The notes beneath the pieces are model-generated. The model saw only the letters and a list, made by a program, of their open reading frames with translations. It did no database searches and had not been told where the DNA came from. DNA of 64,000 nucleotides, taken from Nageia nagi (taxonomy: Eukaryota > Pinophyta). The position numbers were made by a program, and so were the translations under genes. Location of the stretch: NCBI GenBank assembly GCA_050084985.1, contig JBITNC010000001.1, forward strand, positions 149,296,001-149,360,000. Reading direction: 5' to 3'. Positions 42,950 to 55,274 of this stretch are shown in pieces (within the stretch, counting starts at the first letter, position 1; every line of letters begins with the position of its first letter).

Positions 42950-45900
42950 ATGGCAGAAGAAGGGAGGCTGAAGGTGGAAAGATTTAATGGGCAAGGATTT
43001 CAATTTTGAAAAATGCAAATGGAAGACTACCTCTACCAAAAGGATCTCTATATACCTCTAGAAGATAAGAGTAAGAAACCTACTACTATGAGTGATGGAG
43101 AATAGAACTTGTTGGATAGAAAGGCTTTGGGAGCTATAAGACTTTGTTTAAGTTCTAGTGTAGCTTTCAATATTTCCAATGAAACAACCACTAAAGGTGT
43201 AATGGATAAACTTGCTAAAATGTATGAAAAACCATCCGCCTTAAACAAAGTATACTTAATGAAGAAATTGTTTAACATGAAGATGAATGAAGGTAGTTTA
43301 GTTCAAGACCATGTTAATGAATTTAACATAATCACAAATCAATTAACTTCAGTAAAAATAGAATTTGAAGATGAAGTAAGAGCTTTGTTAATTCTTTGTT
43401 CACTTCCGGATAGTTGGAATAGCTTTGTTATGGCTGTTAGTAATTCTTCTTCTAATGCAAAATTGGTCTTTGATGAAGTTGTTGGAATAATTATTAGTGA
43501 GGACATGAGGAGAAAGTCCATGGGAGAATGCTCCAATGCTGCTCTCACAGTAGAGATAAGAGGAAGATCAAAGAAAAGAAGGAGAAGCAAGTTAAGAAGC
43601 AAATCACAAGGAAGGTCAAAATCAAAAGGTAAAACTAAATTGGAATGTTGGCATTATGGTAAAAAGGGTCACATTAAAAGGGATTGTTGGAATAGGAAAG
43701 GAAATGAAAGTAGTAATAATAATGAAAGCACAAGTAACCAAGAGGAAAATATTGTTGGTGAATTAATTCAAGATGCTTTAATCATGTCTCATGAAATGAA
43801 TGGTGATTATTGGGTTCTTGATTCAGGTGCTTCATATCATGCTACTCCAAATAAGAACTATTTTTCAAATTACACACATGGTGACTTTGGTCAAGTATTA
43901 TTAGGTAATGAACACCCATGCAAGATTGTTGGTATTGGCAATATAACAATGAAATTACCTAATGGAACACAATGGACTCTTAATGAAGCTAGACACATTT
44001 CGGATCTTAAAAGAAATCTTATATCAACTAGTAAATTGGATAAGGAGGGCTATGTGATGACATTCGAGGATACTAGTTGGAAAGTAACTAAAGGTTCAAT
44101 GGTATTTGCAAAGGGAAATTTGGTGGGGTCTCTTTATTTACTCACAAATGTCTTTGATTATTCATTGAATTTTGTTTCAATAGGCAATGATACACCACTA
44201 TGGCATAATAGAATTGGACATATGAGTGAAAAAGGTATGAAAATTTTACACTCTAATGGTTCAATCCCTAATCTAAAAGAAGTTGATTTAGGATTTTATG
44301 AAGATTGTGTGTATGGAAAACAAAAAAGGGTTAATTTTCTTAAAGTTGGCAATGAAAAGAAGAGTCACAAATTAGAGCTTGTTCATACAGATGTGTGGGG
44401 TCCTGCACAAGTTTGCTCACTTGGAGGCTCATCTTATTTTGTCACTTTTATTGATGATTGTACTAGAAAGACATGGGTATACTGTATTAAAAAGAAATCT
44501 GATGTGTTTGAAACATTTAAGAGGTGGAAGGCATTGGTTGAGAATGAAACTAATTCTAAGTTGAAATGTCTTAAGTTCGATAATGGTGGGGAATTTTGCA
44601 ATAATGAGTTTGATTCATTTTGTTCACACAATGGCATTAGAAGGATTAAGATGGTCCCTAGAACTCCATAGGAAAATGGGGTTGCAGAAAGAATGAATAG
44701 GACTATCTTAGAAAGGGCTAGAAGTATGAGGATACATGCTAGGTTTCCTTTGAATCTTTGGGCTGATGCTATTGACACTGCTGTTTAATTGATTAACAGG
44801 GGTCCATCTATGGCTTTAGATGGAGGCATTCCAGAGGAGATGTGGACAGGAAAAAAGGTGAATTACTCATTCTTGAGAGTCTTTGGTTGTGAGGCTTTTG
44901 CACATGTTGATAAAGAGTATAGAAAGAAACTTGATGCAAAATCACAAAAATGCTATCTTGTTGGATATGGTGTTAATGATTTGGGATATAGGTTATGGGA
45001 TGTTGATAACCATAAAATCATTAGAAGTAGAGATGTTGTATTCAATGAGAAAAGCATGTATAAAGATAGATTGCAAAAGGTTGAGGAACCTAAGTTTGTA
45101 TCTCTAGAAGATGTTGATCAATATAAGGATCCTGTTAATAATAATGATCAAGCACCTCCACCACAAACACCTCAAACTTTTTCACTAAGAAGAACCTCAA
45201 GGATTAGTAAACCTCCTGAACGATACTCTCCTACTCTTTATCATATTTTTTATACTGATGGTGGTGAACCTGAATGTTTTGATGAAGCTATGCAGGGTGA
45301 TACACAGATTAAGTGGGAGCATGCTATGAAGGAGGAGATGAACTCCTTACTCAAGAATCAGACTTGGAGTTTGGTTGAGCTTTCAGAGGGTAAGAAGGCA
45401 CTTACTAACAAATGGGTGTACAGGATAAAGGAGGAGGTAGACGGGCGATAAAGGTACAAAGCAAGACTTGTAGTAAAAGGTTTTGAATAGAAAAAAGGTA
45501 TCGATTATGATGAGATTTTTTCTCCAGTTGTTAAAATGACCTTGATTAGAGCAATATTGAGTCTTGTTGCTACTGAAAATTTGTTTCTTGAACAACTGGA
45601 TGTAAAGATAGCTTTTCTTCATGGGGATTTGGAGGAGGATATTTATATGCATCAACCCAAAGGTTTTGAGGTCAAAGGTAAAGAAGGGTATGTATGTAAA
45701 TTGGAAAAAAGCTTGTACGGTTTGAAGCAAGCACCTAGGCAATGGTATCATAAGTTTGACACTTTCATGATAACAAATGAATTTGTAAGATGTCAATCTG
45801 ATCATTGTGTATATGTTAAGAAGACAACAAATGGCAACTATGTAATCTTGCTTTTATATGTTGATGATATGTTGGCAGCAAGATCTAGTATGCAGGATAT

Positions 45901-46792
45901 TGTTAATCTTAAGAAAAAGTTGGCTAATATTTTTGAAATGAAAGATTTGGGTGAAGCTAAACAAATCCTTGGAATGAAAATAACAAGAGATAAACAAAAC
46001 CACTTGCTTAGACTAAGTTAAGAAGATTATATTGATAAGGTTCTTAAAAGGTTCAATATGAAAGATGCAAAATCTGTAACTACACCATTGGCAAAGCATT
46101 TTAAACTCACCAAACATTTATGTCCTAAGAAAGATAAGGAAAAGGAGTACATGAATAAGGTTCCTTATGCTTCAACGGTTGGAAGTTTAATGTATGCAAT
46201 GGTGTGCACTAGACCAGATATAGCACAAGCAGTGGGAGTGGTTAGTAGATTCATGAACAATCCAGGAAAAGGGCATTGGGAAGCAGTTAAATGGATCCTT
46301 AGGTATTTAAAGGGTACTTCTCATTACTCTTTATGTTTTGGTGGATCTAACTCTTGTTTGCAAGGTTATGTTGATTCTGACATGGCAGGTGATATAGATG
46401 GTGGGAGAAGCACTATAGGATATGTGTTTACCATTGGAGGTACAGTGGTTAGTTGGATTTCAAAGCTTCAATAGGTTGTGGCTCTCTCCACTACTGAGGT
46501 AGAGTATGTTGCGATCACGAAGGCGAGTAAAGAATTGATTTGGTTGAAGAGATTAATGGAGGAACTGGGAAAGGTGCAGGAGGATGCGAAGCTATGGAGT
46601 GATAGCCAGAGTGCTATTCATCTTGCAAAGAACTCAGCCTACCATTCAAGAACCAAGCATATCAAATTGAGGTACCACTTCATTAGGACAGCGTTGGAGG
46701 ATGGTTCAGTCAGTTTGGGGAAGATTCACATGTCTCAAAATCCTGTGGACATGTTCACTAAAGTTGTTACAAAGGAGAAGTTGGGCTCTTGA
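42950..46792 (+). pseudogene. Copia gag-pol polyprotein with eight premature stops
   Basis: ATG at 42950 (MAEEGRLKVERFNGQGF). Order: UBN2 gag (LLDRKALGAIRL, YEKPSALNKVYLMKKLFN), knuckle CWHYGKKGHIKRDC (second Cys is Tyr), protease WVLDSGASYHAT, integrase zinc part LWHNRIGHMSEKG...YEDCVYGK (one Cys is Tyr), catalytic HTDVWGPA, KFDNGGEF and ENGVAER, RT with LEQLDVKIAFLHGDLEEDIY and LLLYVDDMLAA, RNase H with DSDMAGDIDGGRSTIGY, ALSTTEVEY and LWSDSQSAIHLAKN. Premature stops: 43007, 43103, 44669, 44786, 45449, 45488, 46019 and 46472 (first base). All pieces share one frame, so no frameshift has occurred. True end TGA 46790-46792. Confidence 0.95.
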
Positions 46793-46867
46793 TCAACTTG
46801 GATTGGTCTTAAGGAGTAAAGACCAAGATGAGAAGCTTTTGACCCTTGTTGCAAAGGAAGAAGTCTC

Positions 46868-46879
46868 CAAGTGGGAGAT
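46868..46879 (+). promoter_or_regulatory. Polypurine tract of copia element 2
   Basis: 'ccaagtgggagat' immediately before the 3' LTR. The same tract occurs before the 3' LTR of copia element 3. Confidence 0.85.
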
Positions 46880-47424
46880 TGTTAGAAAATGAAGACTACA
46901 ACTGGCTAGAAAATAGAGAGCAGTTTCTTTCTCATTTAACACCAAATTTCAATTGTAAAGAAGCCATGACACCTAGTTATCAGTTATAGAATGGTTGGGG
47001 GTTACCTAACAACCTTCCTGATCCAACTTGGGTTTAAGTTGGGTTAGTTTGTACCTATAAATAAGAGGCTTGAGTTGAGGCATGTAGTATTGTAGTTTTG
47101 ACAGCAATTGTGAAGTAGATTGTGATTGTTGAGAGAGAGATTGTAGTGAGGTTTTGTTGTAACTCCAAAGTGAAGATTGTAGCAAGGTTATGCTACTAGT
47201 TTATTGCTTGGAGGAATTTGAAGAATGATATGCAAAAGGGTTGAAAGCTTCTCCGTGGATGTAGCCTACATTGGGTGAACCACGTTATCTCTTGTGTCTC
47301 TCTTTGTGTGATTGATGTTCATGGTTATTTGATTTCAGTAGTATGCTTTGAATGTTGTTTCTTTTGCTAAGGACTAAGAGAATTATTGATGCTCTTGCTT
47401 ATATAAACTTATTAAATCCTAACA
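46880..47424 (+). repeat. 3' LTR of copia element 2
   Basis: 545 bp, paired with 42329-42872. Most differences are C/T or G/A changes. Confidence 0.93.
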
Positions 47425-47429
47425 TATTA

Positions 47430-48135
47430 TACTCATGATAATTAACATCTTGAATTAAGGGATTACTATAATTTTATTTGGGATGATATTATTCTATATC
47501 ATACATCTTGTTAAACAATTCCCAAGCCTTATTTTTTCTTCTATTATCAAGGAATTTGAAACCATAATATATGATAAAAAAATATTTTTTAATTACATTT
47601 TGATGGATGTCTTAAAGAGCTCCCATGGTGGCATATGCTAAAAGAATACTTGCAAAGGTTATAAATTTTAACATTACATATAAAAAGTACTTCTGCCTTA
47701 AATTTTGTAGGGCCTTTAATTTTATGAATATCATGAAATCATTGTATTCCATGAGATAATATTTCATTGATGTAATGAAGTTAAGATATTTCTCACCTCA
47801 AGATGATGTGCATGATCAAGAAGGTAAATAATGCATACATAATTATTCATTCCAAGAATAGAGTAATAGGAGTGACTCATACTATCAAAGTATTTATATC
47901 CCTTATCCACTACACCTACATGGCTACATGTAAATAGAAAAAATATAAGGGTTATACTATCAGGGTTAGTTCCCAAGTGCTTTATAATCTCAAAGAGTTT
48001 AAGGGAATCCTTGTTGTAGCCATTAATTGCATATCCTTTAATCATTATAGTCCATGAAATCATATCTACATCATGCATATCCTCCATTCATTGTATTCCA
48101 TAAAACTTTATCTGCATCATGCATCTTGTCAAATA
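47430..48135 (-). pseudogene. PPR gene relic, copy C (best preserved)
   Basis: The open run 47764-48087 (107 codons) reads MEDMHDVDMISWTIMIKGYA, NGYNKDSLKLFEIIKHLGTN, PDSITLIFFLFTCSHVGVVD, then NNYVCIIYLLDHAHHLEVRN. That is a P-L-S motif series ending in the degenerate 'HYACMVDLLGRAGHLEEA' element, so it comes from the C-terminal part of an E/DYW-class PPR gene. No DYW domain follows. It sits directly right of copia element 2. Confidence 0.8.
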
Positions 48136-49520
48136 ATTATTAGGCCTTTGTGTTCTTCCAAATTATGCATACATATATATTAGGAAAATTATATCCATAA
48201 TATTTGATATAAAAATCATTTTCAAATAATATTTTATGGATAATATATACCGTTTTCAATAGATCTTTATTGGAAGAATATTAGCAAAGGCTGTAGAGTT
48301 TGACTTTATTCCTGATAATTATATATTATTTGAAAGTTTGTAAGGCCTTTTCAGCAAATCTATTTTATGTATATCCTATTATCATTATAGTCTATGATAT
48401 TGGATCTCGATGAGGTATTCTATCAAATAATTCATAATCCCTATGAACATATATATTTTTTGCATATCCTATGATAGTTACATTCCATGAAAGTATGTGT
48501 ATAATCATCCATCTTGTCAAATAATTCATATTTATAATATTTTATGAAAATATTTCACAACCATAGAATTTGATGAAAAAACCATTTTCAACTATTCTAA
48601 TAAAAAAAAAAAAATTCAACTACTCATTCATGCATATCCACACCCTCTTCTAGAGATCCTATGGTGACACTTGCTAGAAGAATGTCTTTAAAGGTTATAG
48701 AGGTTTGTCTTACATTTGACAATTGCATTGTCTTAAAATTATTTGGGGCTTTTAATTTTAGAAATTCTAATTTTTGTATATCATGTAATCATTACAATGC
48801 ATGATCCATAATATACTTTGTTGAAGCATTTTGGTAAAGAAATTCAAAGCTTCCCCAACTTGCACGCCTATGAAGGTCAAAAATACATTTATAATGATTC
48901 ATCTCAGGAATAATGCAATAAGAGTGGTTCATGCTATTAAATTATTTATAGGCCTCATCCACTAGACTTGTGTAGGTAGATAAACATAAGTTTATGCTAT
49001 TAGGATTGGTTCCCAAGTGCTTTATTGAATTAAAAAATTTAAGGGTATCATTGTTGTAGTCATGAATTATATATCCTTCAATCATTGAATTCCATGAAAT
49101 TGTTTCTATATCATGCATGTCCTCCAATCATTACATTTCATGAAATAGTTTCTGTATCGTGCATGTCCTCCAATCATTGCATTCCAAGAAACTATGTCTG
49201 CATCATACATCTTATCAAACAATTCCCATGTCTTATTTGTTCTTTCACATTTTTCTTACATATCTATCATGACATTCAAAACCATAATATTTGATGAAAA
49301 ATCATTTTTAAATACTTTTTAATGGGTTTCCATATCTTATTATAGAGCTCTTATGGTGGCAAATGCTAGAAGAATGCTAACAAATGTTGTAGAGTTTATT
49401 TTTATACCTAATAATTGCATTTTTAAAAATTATTTAAGACCTTTTTTAGAAAATCCATTTTATTCATATTTATGATCATTGCAATCCATGATACTATTTA
49501 TCTTATCAAATAATGCATAT
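48136..49520 (-). pseudogene. PPR gene relics, copy D and fragments
   Basis: The open run 48942-49127 gives MEDMHDIETISWNSMIEGYI, DYNNDTLKFFNSIKHLGTN and LVDEAYK, in line with copy C. The stretch 48840-48935 corresponds to its 'HY.C...LL' part in broken frames. 49130-49500 repeats the next motif upstream. 48140-48640 holds a shorter, more damaged version. Confidence 0.75.
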
Positions 49521-51344
49521 ACCTTTTGTTGAGGGGTATTTTTGAGCCTATGGTTTTAGTAAGACATAATCCAAGTAATTTCAATGTTAAATTACTCAAG
49601 ATATTAATATGGAATTTCATTAAAAACATGTTAACCTTACAAGATTATTTTCTATTTTTCAATGTTGAATGATTATATTCTCTTTTAATATCATCCTTGA
49701 CATCTTGCCTACTCTATTGCGTATGTGATTTCTTGAATTGGGGAGCTAGAAGGACTATTTTGGATTTTATATTTAAGATTGATATATGATTAAAATATTT
49801 TTGGTATTTTTATATTTTAGGATTTAAGTTCATGTATTATATGATAAATATGAGCTAATAAATATTGATTATTATCAAATAAATTTGTATACCTATGCTT
49901 CCACATTTTGTATACATGTCTATTAGCATAGTCACAACTACAATATTCAATGTAAAATCATTTTCAACTTACTCTTTGATTAATGTTCATACCTTCTTCT
50001 ACATATTTTTTTGTTAATAGTGGAGGTGGTTTTTAGGGGACCAATAACTGCATTACATTGTAGGTAGTTTCATATTTGTCCCTCAACCTCCCCATATTAG
50101 CACAAACAATTTTAAAACCTTAAAAAATTAAAGCTTCAAGGCCTTGTAAATATCTAAAGATAGGCATTAACCCTTGTACAATAACTAATAAACATTCAAA
50201 ACTACCTACTTAGATTTCAAATTTGAATTTCAAACTTCTCACTCAAAGAGTAAAAAGTTGTTAAGCCATGGAGATTTTAGTTTCAATTCATAGCCCAACA
50301 TGCTTAGACAAGCTTTGAATATTCTTTTTTATTCTCACTTGAGCCACATGAACAAGTCCCTTCTTATATCTTTCATACTTCTAGATCAAAACCAGCTCCA
50401 CCATCCCTTTGGGCCACCCCTTTCTAAGGGTAAGGTAGAAATGATGCCTAGCATACTTGAAGCTTAGGCATCTAGCTCTATGCCTTCCTTCCTAGGGTAG
50501 GAAAATCCTATGCACATAGGTTCAATACCCATCAGGATTAAGAAGAAAAAAATGCTAAAGGAAAGGTAAGCCTTCTCATCAACATCCCCAAAGTAAGAGG
50601 TGATACCAACACAACCCATGCCTTTCAAATTTGTCCTCCTTAACTAGAATAGAGTACCCAAAAAACTAAATGGTACAAGATTTCCATACTTTTGACTAAT
50701 ATCAAACCTCAACCATTCCATAGTCCAACACATCTTATCTTCTAGCTAGAACCCCCATCTCGCTTATGGACTCTTGAACTATGTCTTCACCATTGTAGGC
50801 TCTACCCACTTTTTGGCCTCCATAACTAGTTCACCCAAATGGGATCTAGAAATATTAGTAGCAAGGGTTTCACACAAAATATGTCTACAATTTCTCCAAC
50901 CATAAACCTTGCTTCCATTGAAAAATATGTTGATTCCTTTTATCTTACTAGGGTTGAGGCAAAAAATAGAGAAAAGATCTCAACGAGAGAGAATCATGAT
51001 TCCAAGGAGAAATCTAAACTCTTAAACCCTAACCCATCCCCTACATTAGTAGGAGCTCTCTCTTTCTCAGCTCTCTTTGCTAAAACCCACACCTGTCTGT
51101 AGTCACCAACACCTTATTGCTTAGTGATTCCTTTTCTCCCATCCTTCTTTAAGCATATGGAAGACCCTCCATCAGCTTGTCTCAATGCACATCAATGCCT
51201 TCCTTCCATGGTTATGCCTACCATTAATATTACCTTGCTCTAATTTTTTTAACTTATTCTATATATCACAAAGTGGCACATACTGGAATTATGCTTGCAA
51301 ATTAATTTGGCTTTGCATGGCAATTATAAATTTTTTTATGTAAT
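49521..51344. other. No gene recognised
   Basis: Unassigned DNA of slightly higher GC in 50400-51240, with an 87-codon run at 50839-51102 (SNPSPTLVGALSF-like composition) that matches nothing I know. It might be degraded retrotransposon leader or LTR sequence. Confidence 0.4.
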
Positions 51345-51348
51345 AATA

Positions 51349-51654
51349 AAGGGAAATTTATAATTCCCCTCTTATGATTTATTGTGATGATTTTAAACTA
51401 CCATAATATATCCTAGCTGGGTGATTATAAATCATCTTCTTAGATTCTATTATGGTAATTTATAACTATTTTAGTAGACCCTAATCATGCTCTAAATGGA
51501 GTCTACAAGGGTAATTTACTAGCTTATACAATATAGAATATTAAGATGATTTGAAACCAATGTTATAGATTATTGATCCTTTAATGAAACCCTCATAGAT
51601 GGTGGGGTGAAAATCATTGTTAAAGGTATTTAAGGGTGATTTTAAATTTTCCTT
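51349..51654. mobile_element. MITE-like element, 306 bp
   Basis: Left end AAGGGAAATTTATAATTCCCC and the complement of the right end AAGGAAAATTTAAAATCACCC form imperfect terminal inverted repeats of about 21 bp. The flanks are aata on both sides (51345-51348 and 51655-51658), a plausible target duplication. No coding capacity. Internal 'gggtgattataaatcatctt' near 51419 resembles the right end. Superfamily not determined. Confidence 0.72.
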
Positions 51655-51658
51655 AATA

Positions 51659-52338
51659 CCTTGGTTTGTTGTAGTGTAATGGATAGTTTAACGATATTGC
51701 ATTAACTTACTATTAAAAAGTATATTTTAAGGATATAAATAGTTTGATATCATTACATAGATTGATGGAGCTACAACAACATGCCTATAAGTATAGTAAT
51801 TTAGCCAAGCATATTGTGCACTAGACTCCATAATGATAAAATGTGCATATCATGAATATAGTGTATTACTATTGATATGGCCATAATAGATGTATCATCA
51901 TATGTTACATTAGATGTTAACATAGGCATAAAGTATAAACATAACCTCAAGAATCATAAGATTGATATATTAGTATGGAAATATGAGTTTATAAAACAAC
52001 ATGAATGCAATAATATGATTTCTACCCTTGAATAATATAGATTGATGATAGTTTTCACTTAGAGGCTCCTATATCTTTAATAATTTATAATATTTGATGT
52101 TGTATTAAATGATAATTATAATAAAAAGTAACGCATATATATATAACAATAATTAAATATGAAATAATAATTGAATATGAAGAAAGAGTTGTGAATTAAT
52201 TTCAACTATCCATTTATATAAATTTTATACTTGTGTATCAATTTTAACCATTGGATTATTGTTATGTTACACACATTTGGGTTCTCCATGCCCCCTTTGT
52301 CTTTCATTGTAAATTAACGTTAATTATCTCTTATGTAG

Positions 52339-52340
<2 letters not shown>
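51659..52340. other. No gene seen
   Basis: AT-rich DNA without recognisable features. Confidence 0.45.
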
Positions 52341-52341
<1 letters not shown>

Positions 52342-52392
<51 letters not shown>

Positions 52393-52408
52393 AACATAAA
52401 TATTTAAA

Positions 52409-52438
<30 letters not shown>
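52342..52438. repeat. Compound microsatellite (ta)n and (tg)n
   Basis: (ta)n at 52342-52388, then 21 bases, then (tg)n at 52410-52438. Confidence 0.97.
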
Positions 52439-52442
<4 letters not shown>

Positions 52443-52659
52443 CCAATATCATATATGAATATTTAAAAAATCAATGAATTTTCAATTTTTTAACAATTAT
52501 ACATGTATTTGTTATGGTAATAAAAAATATGTACCCTTCTTATGTGATAGTGATAATAAAAAATTAGTTGTAAAAAATATTTAAAAAAACCTAAAAAACG
52601 TTCAATACGGGCATCAAATTTCAACCCTAATTTGGTTGTCCTTTCTTTTGCTATGCTCC

Positions 52660-53300
52660 ACACATACACATAGGGACCTTAGGATTTGGTGGTCCCATCC
52701 ATTTTTTGCCAACAACCACAGGCACACATATACACATAGCGATCTCCTAGAATATAACGCATAGTGAATAGACAACACATAGTCGTAGTGAAATCTTTCA
52801 CCTTCTCAATTGACATTGGTGGGGCTCATCCTCTTTCTGCAAATAAGCCAATGATCATGGGCATGCATATACATATAATGAACACCCACACATACAAATA
52901 GTGAACATTTTCATGTATGCATAATGAATTTTTGTACATATGCATAGCGAACTCTTGCACATGCACATAACAAACTTTCACACATACACATAACAAACTC
53001 TTGCATGTATGCATTAGGAACTTTCATACATACACATAGAAAACTCTTGCACATACATATAGTGAACTTTTGCTCATATGCATAGTGAATGCCCACAATA
53101 CACATAGTGAACACCCGCACATACACATAGTGAACACTTGCACATACACATAGTGAACACCCGCACATACACATAATGAACCCTTGCATATACACATAGT
53201 GAATACCTCACATACACATAGAAAAAATCTATATATACACATAGCAAACTCAAGATATATATAAGTGAATTTCAAACATATATGCAATACTAACATCTAG
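52660..53300. repeat. Minisatellite, unit about 22-24 bp
   Basis: Repeats of 'cacatacacatagtgaacac' with variants ('ttgcacatacacata', 'catatgcatagtgaa') densest at 52850-53230, more than 15 units, with isolated units from 52665. Since the unit length varies around 23-24, long open frames arise on the minus strand in all three frames; they are not genes. Confidence 0.9.
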
Positions 53301-53440
53301 ATAAACATACCACAAATGTAAGATATATGTAAATGAACATAGGCACATATGTCAAGGAATTGCTACCTTGCATGAATGACATTCACCAACCTATTCGAAT
53401 TCATTTTATTTCAAGGGGATGGTGAAGCGGGAGGATTTGG

Positions 53441-54420
53441 CTAAAACCCTAGCAGAGCATATTTTGGCAAAGCATTCCAAGTAAAATTTTGATCATATCT
53501 TGTGATTATTGCAATGAATGAAATTGTGTTTGCATCATGTAGCTTCACAAACAATTCCATGTCCTTGTGTATTCCTTCATATTTTGCATACATATTTATC
53601 AAGGTAGTCACAACCACAACATTCGATGAAAATCCATTTGTGCATATATTGCAATCATTGTAGTCCATAAAAATATGTTTGCATCAACCATATTCTCGAA
53701 ATCTCCAACAATTCTCGATCATTATGTATTCTTCTATATTTTGCATACATGTTTATTAGGGTATTCATAACCACAACATTCCATGAAAATCCATTTTTGC
53801 ATATCTTGTGCCATGAAACTATATTTGCATCATGCATATTCTCAAACAATTATTGACCCTTATGTATTCTTCCATATTTTTCATACATGAAAACCCATTT
53901 ATGCATATGTTTCAATCATTTTAGTCCATGAAATTATGTTTGCATCATGCATATTCTCGTGCCTTGTGTACACTTCCATTTTTTGCATACATGAAAACCC
54001 ATTTGTGTATATCATTGTGATTGTTGCAATCCATGAAATTGTTTTTGCATCATGCATCTTCTTGAGAAATTCTTGGGCCTTCTTTATTCTTATGTATATT
54101 GCATACATGTTTATCAACGTATTCATAACCATAAAAATTCCATGAAAATCCCATGTGTGCATATCTTGCAATCATTACATCATGCACTGTTTACCTTAAT
54201 CAAACTTCAACTTCCTTAAGAATCCTAGTCTTGGAATATCCCATAATCATTGCAACTAATGAGATGGTATTCCTTTGTTGCATTTTGTCAAATAATACAT
54301 AGGCCTTTTATATGTTCTCAAACTTAGCATACATGTTTATCACAACATTCGTCACAACAACATTAGAATGAAAACCACTTGAGCTATGAATCTTGTTATT
54401 GTTCAAACAAATTCTTCCCT
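53441..54420 (-). pseudogene. PPR gene relics, three or four repeated motif pairs
   Basis: The minus strand shows the same series several times: NGFSSNVVVVTTLINMYAKY and ELFVKLHDANTISFIAIITR (53441-53668), NGFSWNVVVMNTLINMYAKY (53655-53800), and MNTLINMYAIYIRIKKAQEF, LKKMHDAKTISWIATIT (54010-54140). A matching MHDANIISWTKMIETYA lies at 53900-53970. These are N-terminal or central PLS PPR motifs; 54190-54420 is a more decayed unit. Unit length about 200-220 bp. Confidence 0.8.
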
Positions 54421-55190
54421 TTATTTGTTGTTGTGCTCATTATATTGCATTTCATATTGATTTACCTATTTTTGAAGAATAAATTTTCCAATTATGAATA
54501 TATATAAACAAAATTGATTATAAAATGTGAGAATGGTTTCTATTCCATACATCTTATCTTTACATGCATACACTTGAATTCATATTTAAATATTAAAGTT
54601 GTATCCTCCAAATTATTTTAACATGCTTGAATGTATTGGTTGTTGCTAATATTTCCATTTATTTAATTATTCATTTTGTATTTCTACAATAGATAAACAT
54701 ATCAATAATTTTTTTATGATACATCATATGATATGATAGCTTTTAATATGCTTTAAATCTAACTTATTTGTGAGAATCTACTTTTATATACATACATACA
54801 TGTGATTTATGAGAATCTACTAAATTTTATGTATGTATTTTATTTATTCAAAGTTAAAGTTATATATCATATATAAACAATTAAGTTGTATTCCATTTCT
54901 TAATGGTTATTGAATCTAGTTATTGCATTTTGTTAAACAATACAAAGTACTTTGGCATATTCCAAACTTGGCATGCATATCTATTAGAGCATTTGTGATA
55001 TCTACGAGAGCATTTGTCGCAACAACATTAAAATGAAAATCACTTAGGCTATGAATCTTGTTCTTGGTGGAACATTTTTTTTCTTTTGTTTGTTGTAGTG
55101 CTCATTATATTGCATATTATATTTGATTTACCTATTTTCCAAATATGTATTTGATAATTAAGGAAAAACGCATCTATAAATAAAATCAAT
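54280..55190. repeat. Tandem segmental duplication carrying a PPR relic
   Basis: 54280-54560 corresponds to 54915-55190: both have 'caacaacattagaatgaaaa'-type text followed by 'gctatgaatcttgtt', then 'gtgctcattatattgcat' and 'gatttacctatttt'. Offset about 640 bp. The right copy reaches to within 90 bp of the ERF stop codon. Confidence 0.75.
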
Positions 55191-55274
55191 CGATCAGAGA
55201 GTTAACTAAAATCAGTAACTCCAATTACCTGCTGTGCAAAACCCAATTTCACAAAATACACGCAGTCGAAGAGC

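Larger units (their letters stand above)
42329..47424 (+). mobile_element. Near full-length Ty1/copia retrotransposon (copia element 2)
   Basis: LTRs 42329-42872 and 46880-47424 start TGTTAGAAAATG and end AAATCCTAACA. The 5-bp duplication tatta flanks both sides (42324-42328; 47425-47429). Primer site 'tggtatcaaagc' follows the 5' LTR, and 'ccaagtgggaga' precedes the 3' LTR. A single polyprotein frame of 1281 codons holds gag, protease, integrase, RT and RNase H, broken only by stop codons. LTRs differ at roughly 20-25 of 545 positions by eye, so the insertion is of intermediate age. It sits inside the PPR relic array. Confidence 0.96.

Noticed and set aside
43339-43602. 87-codon minus-strand frame in copia element 2
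   Set aside because: Antisense shadow of gag.
50839-51102. 87-codon plus-strand frame
   Set aside because: No recognisable motif and no supporting signals; kept only as part of an unassigned region.
52826-53296. Three overlapping Cys/Met/Tyr/Val-rich open frames (minus)
   Set aside because: They are translations of the CACATA minisatellite in three frames, not proteins.
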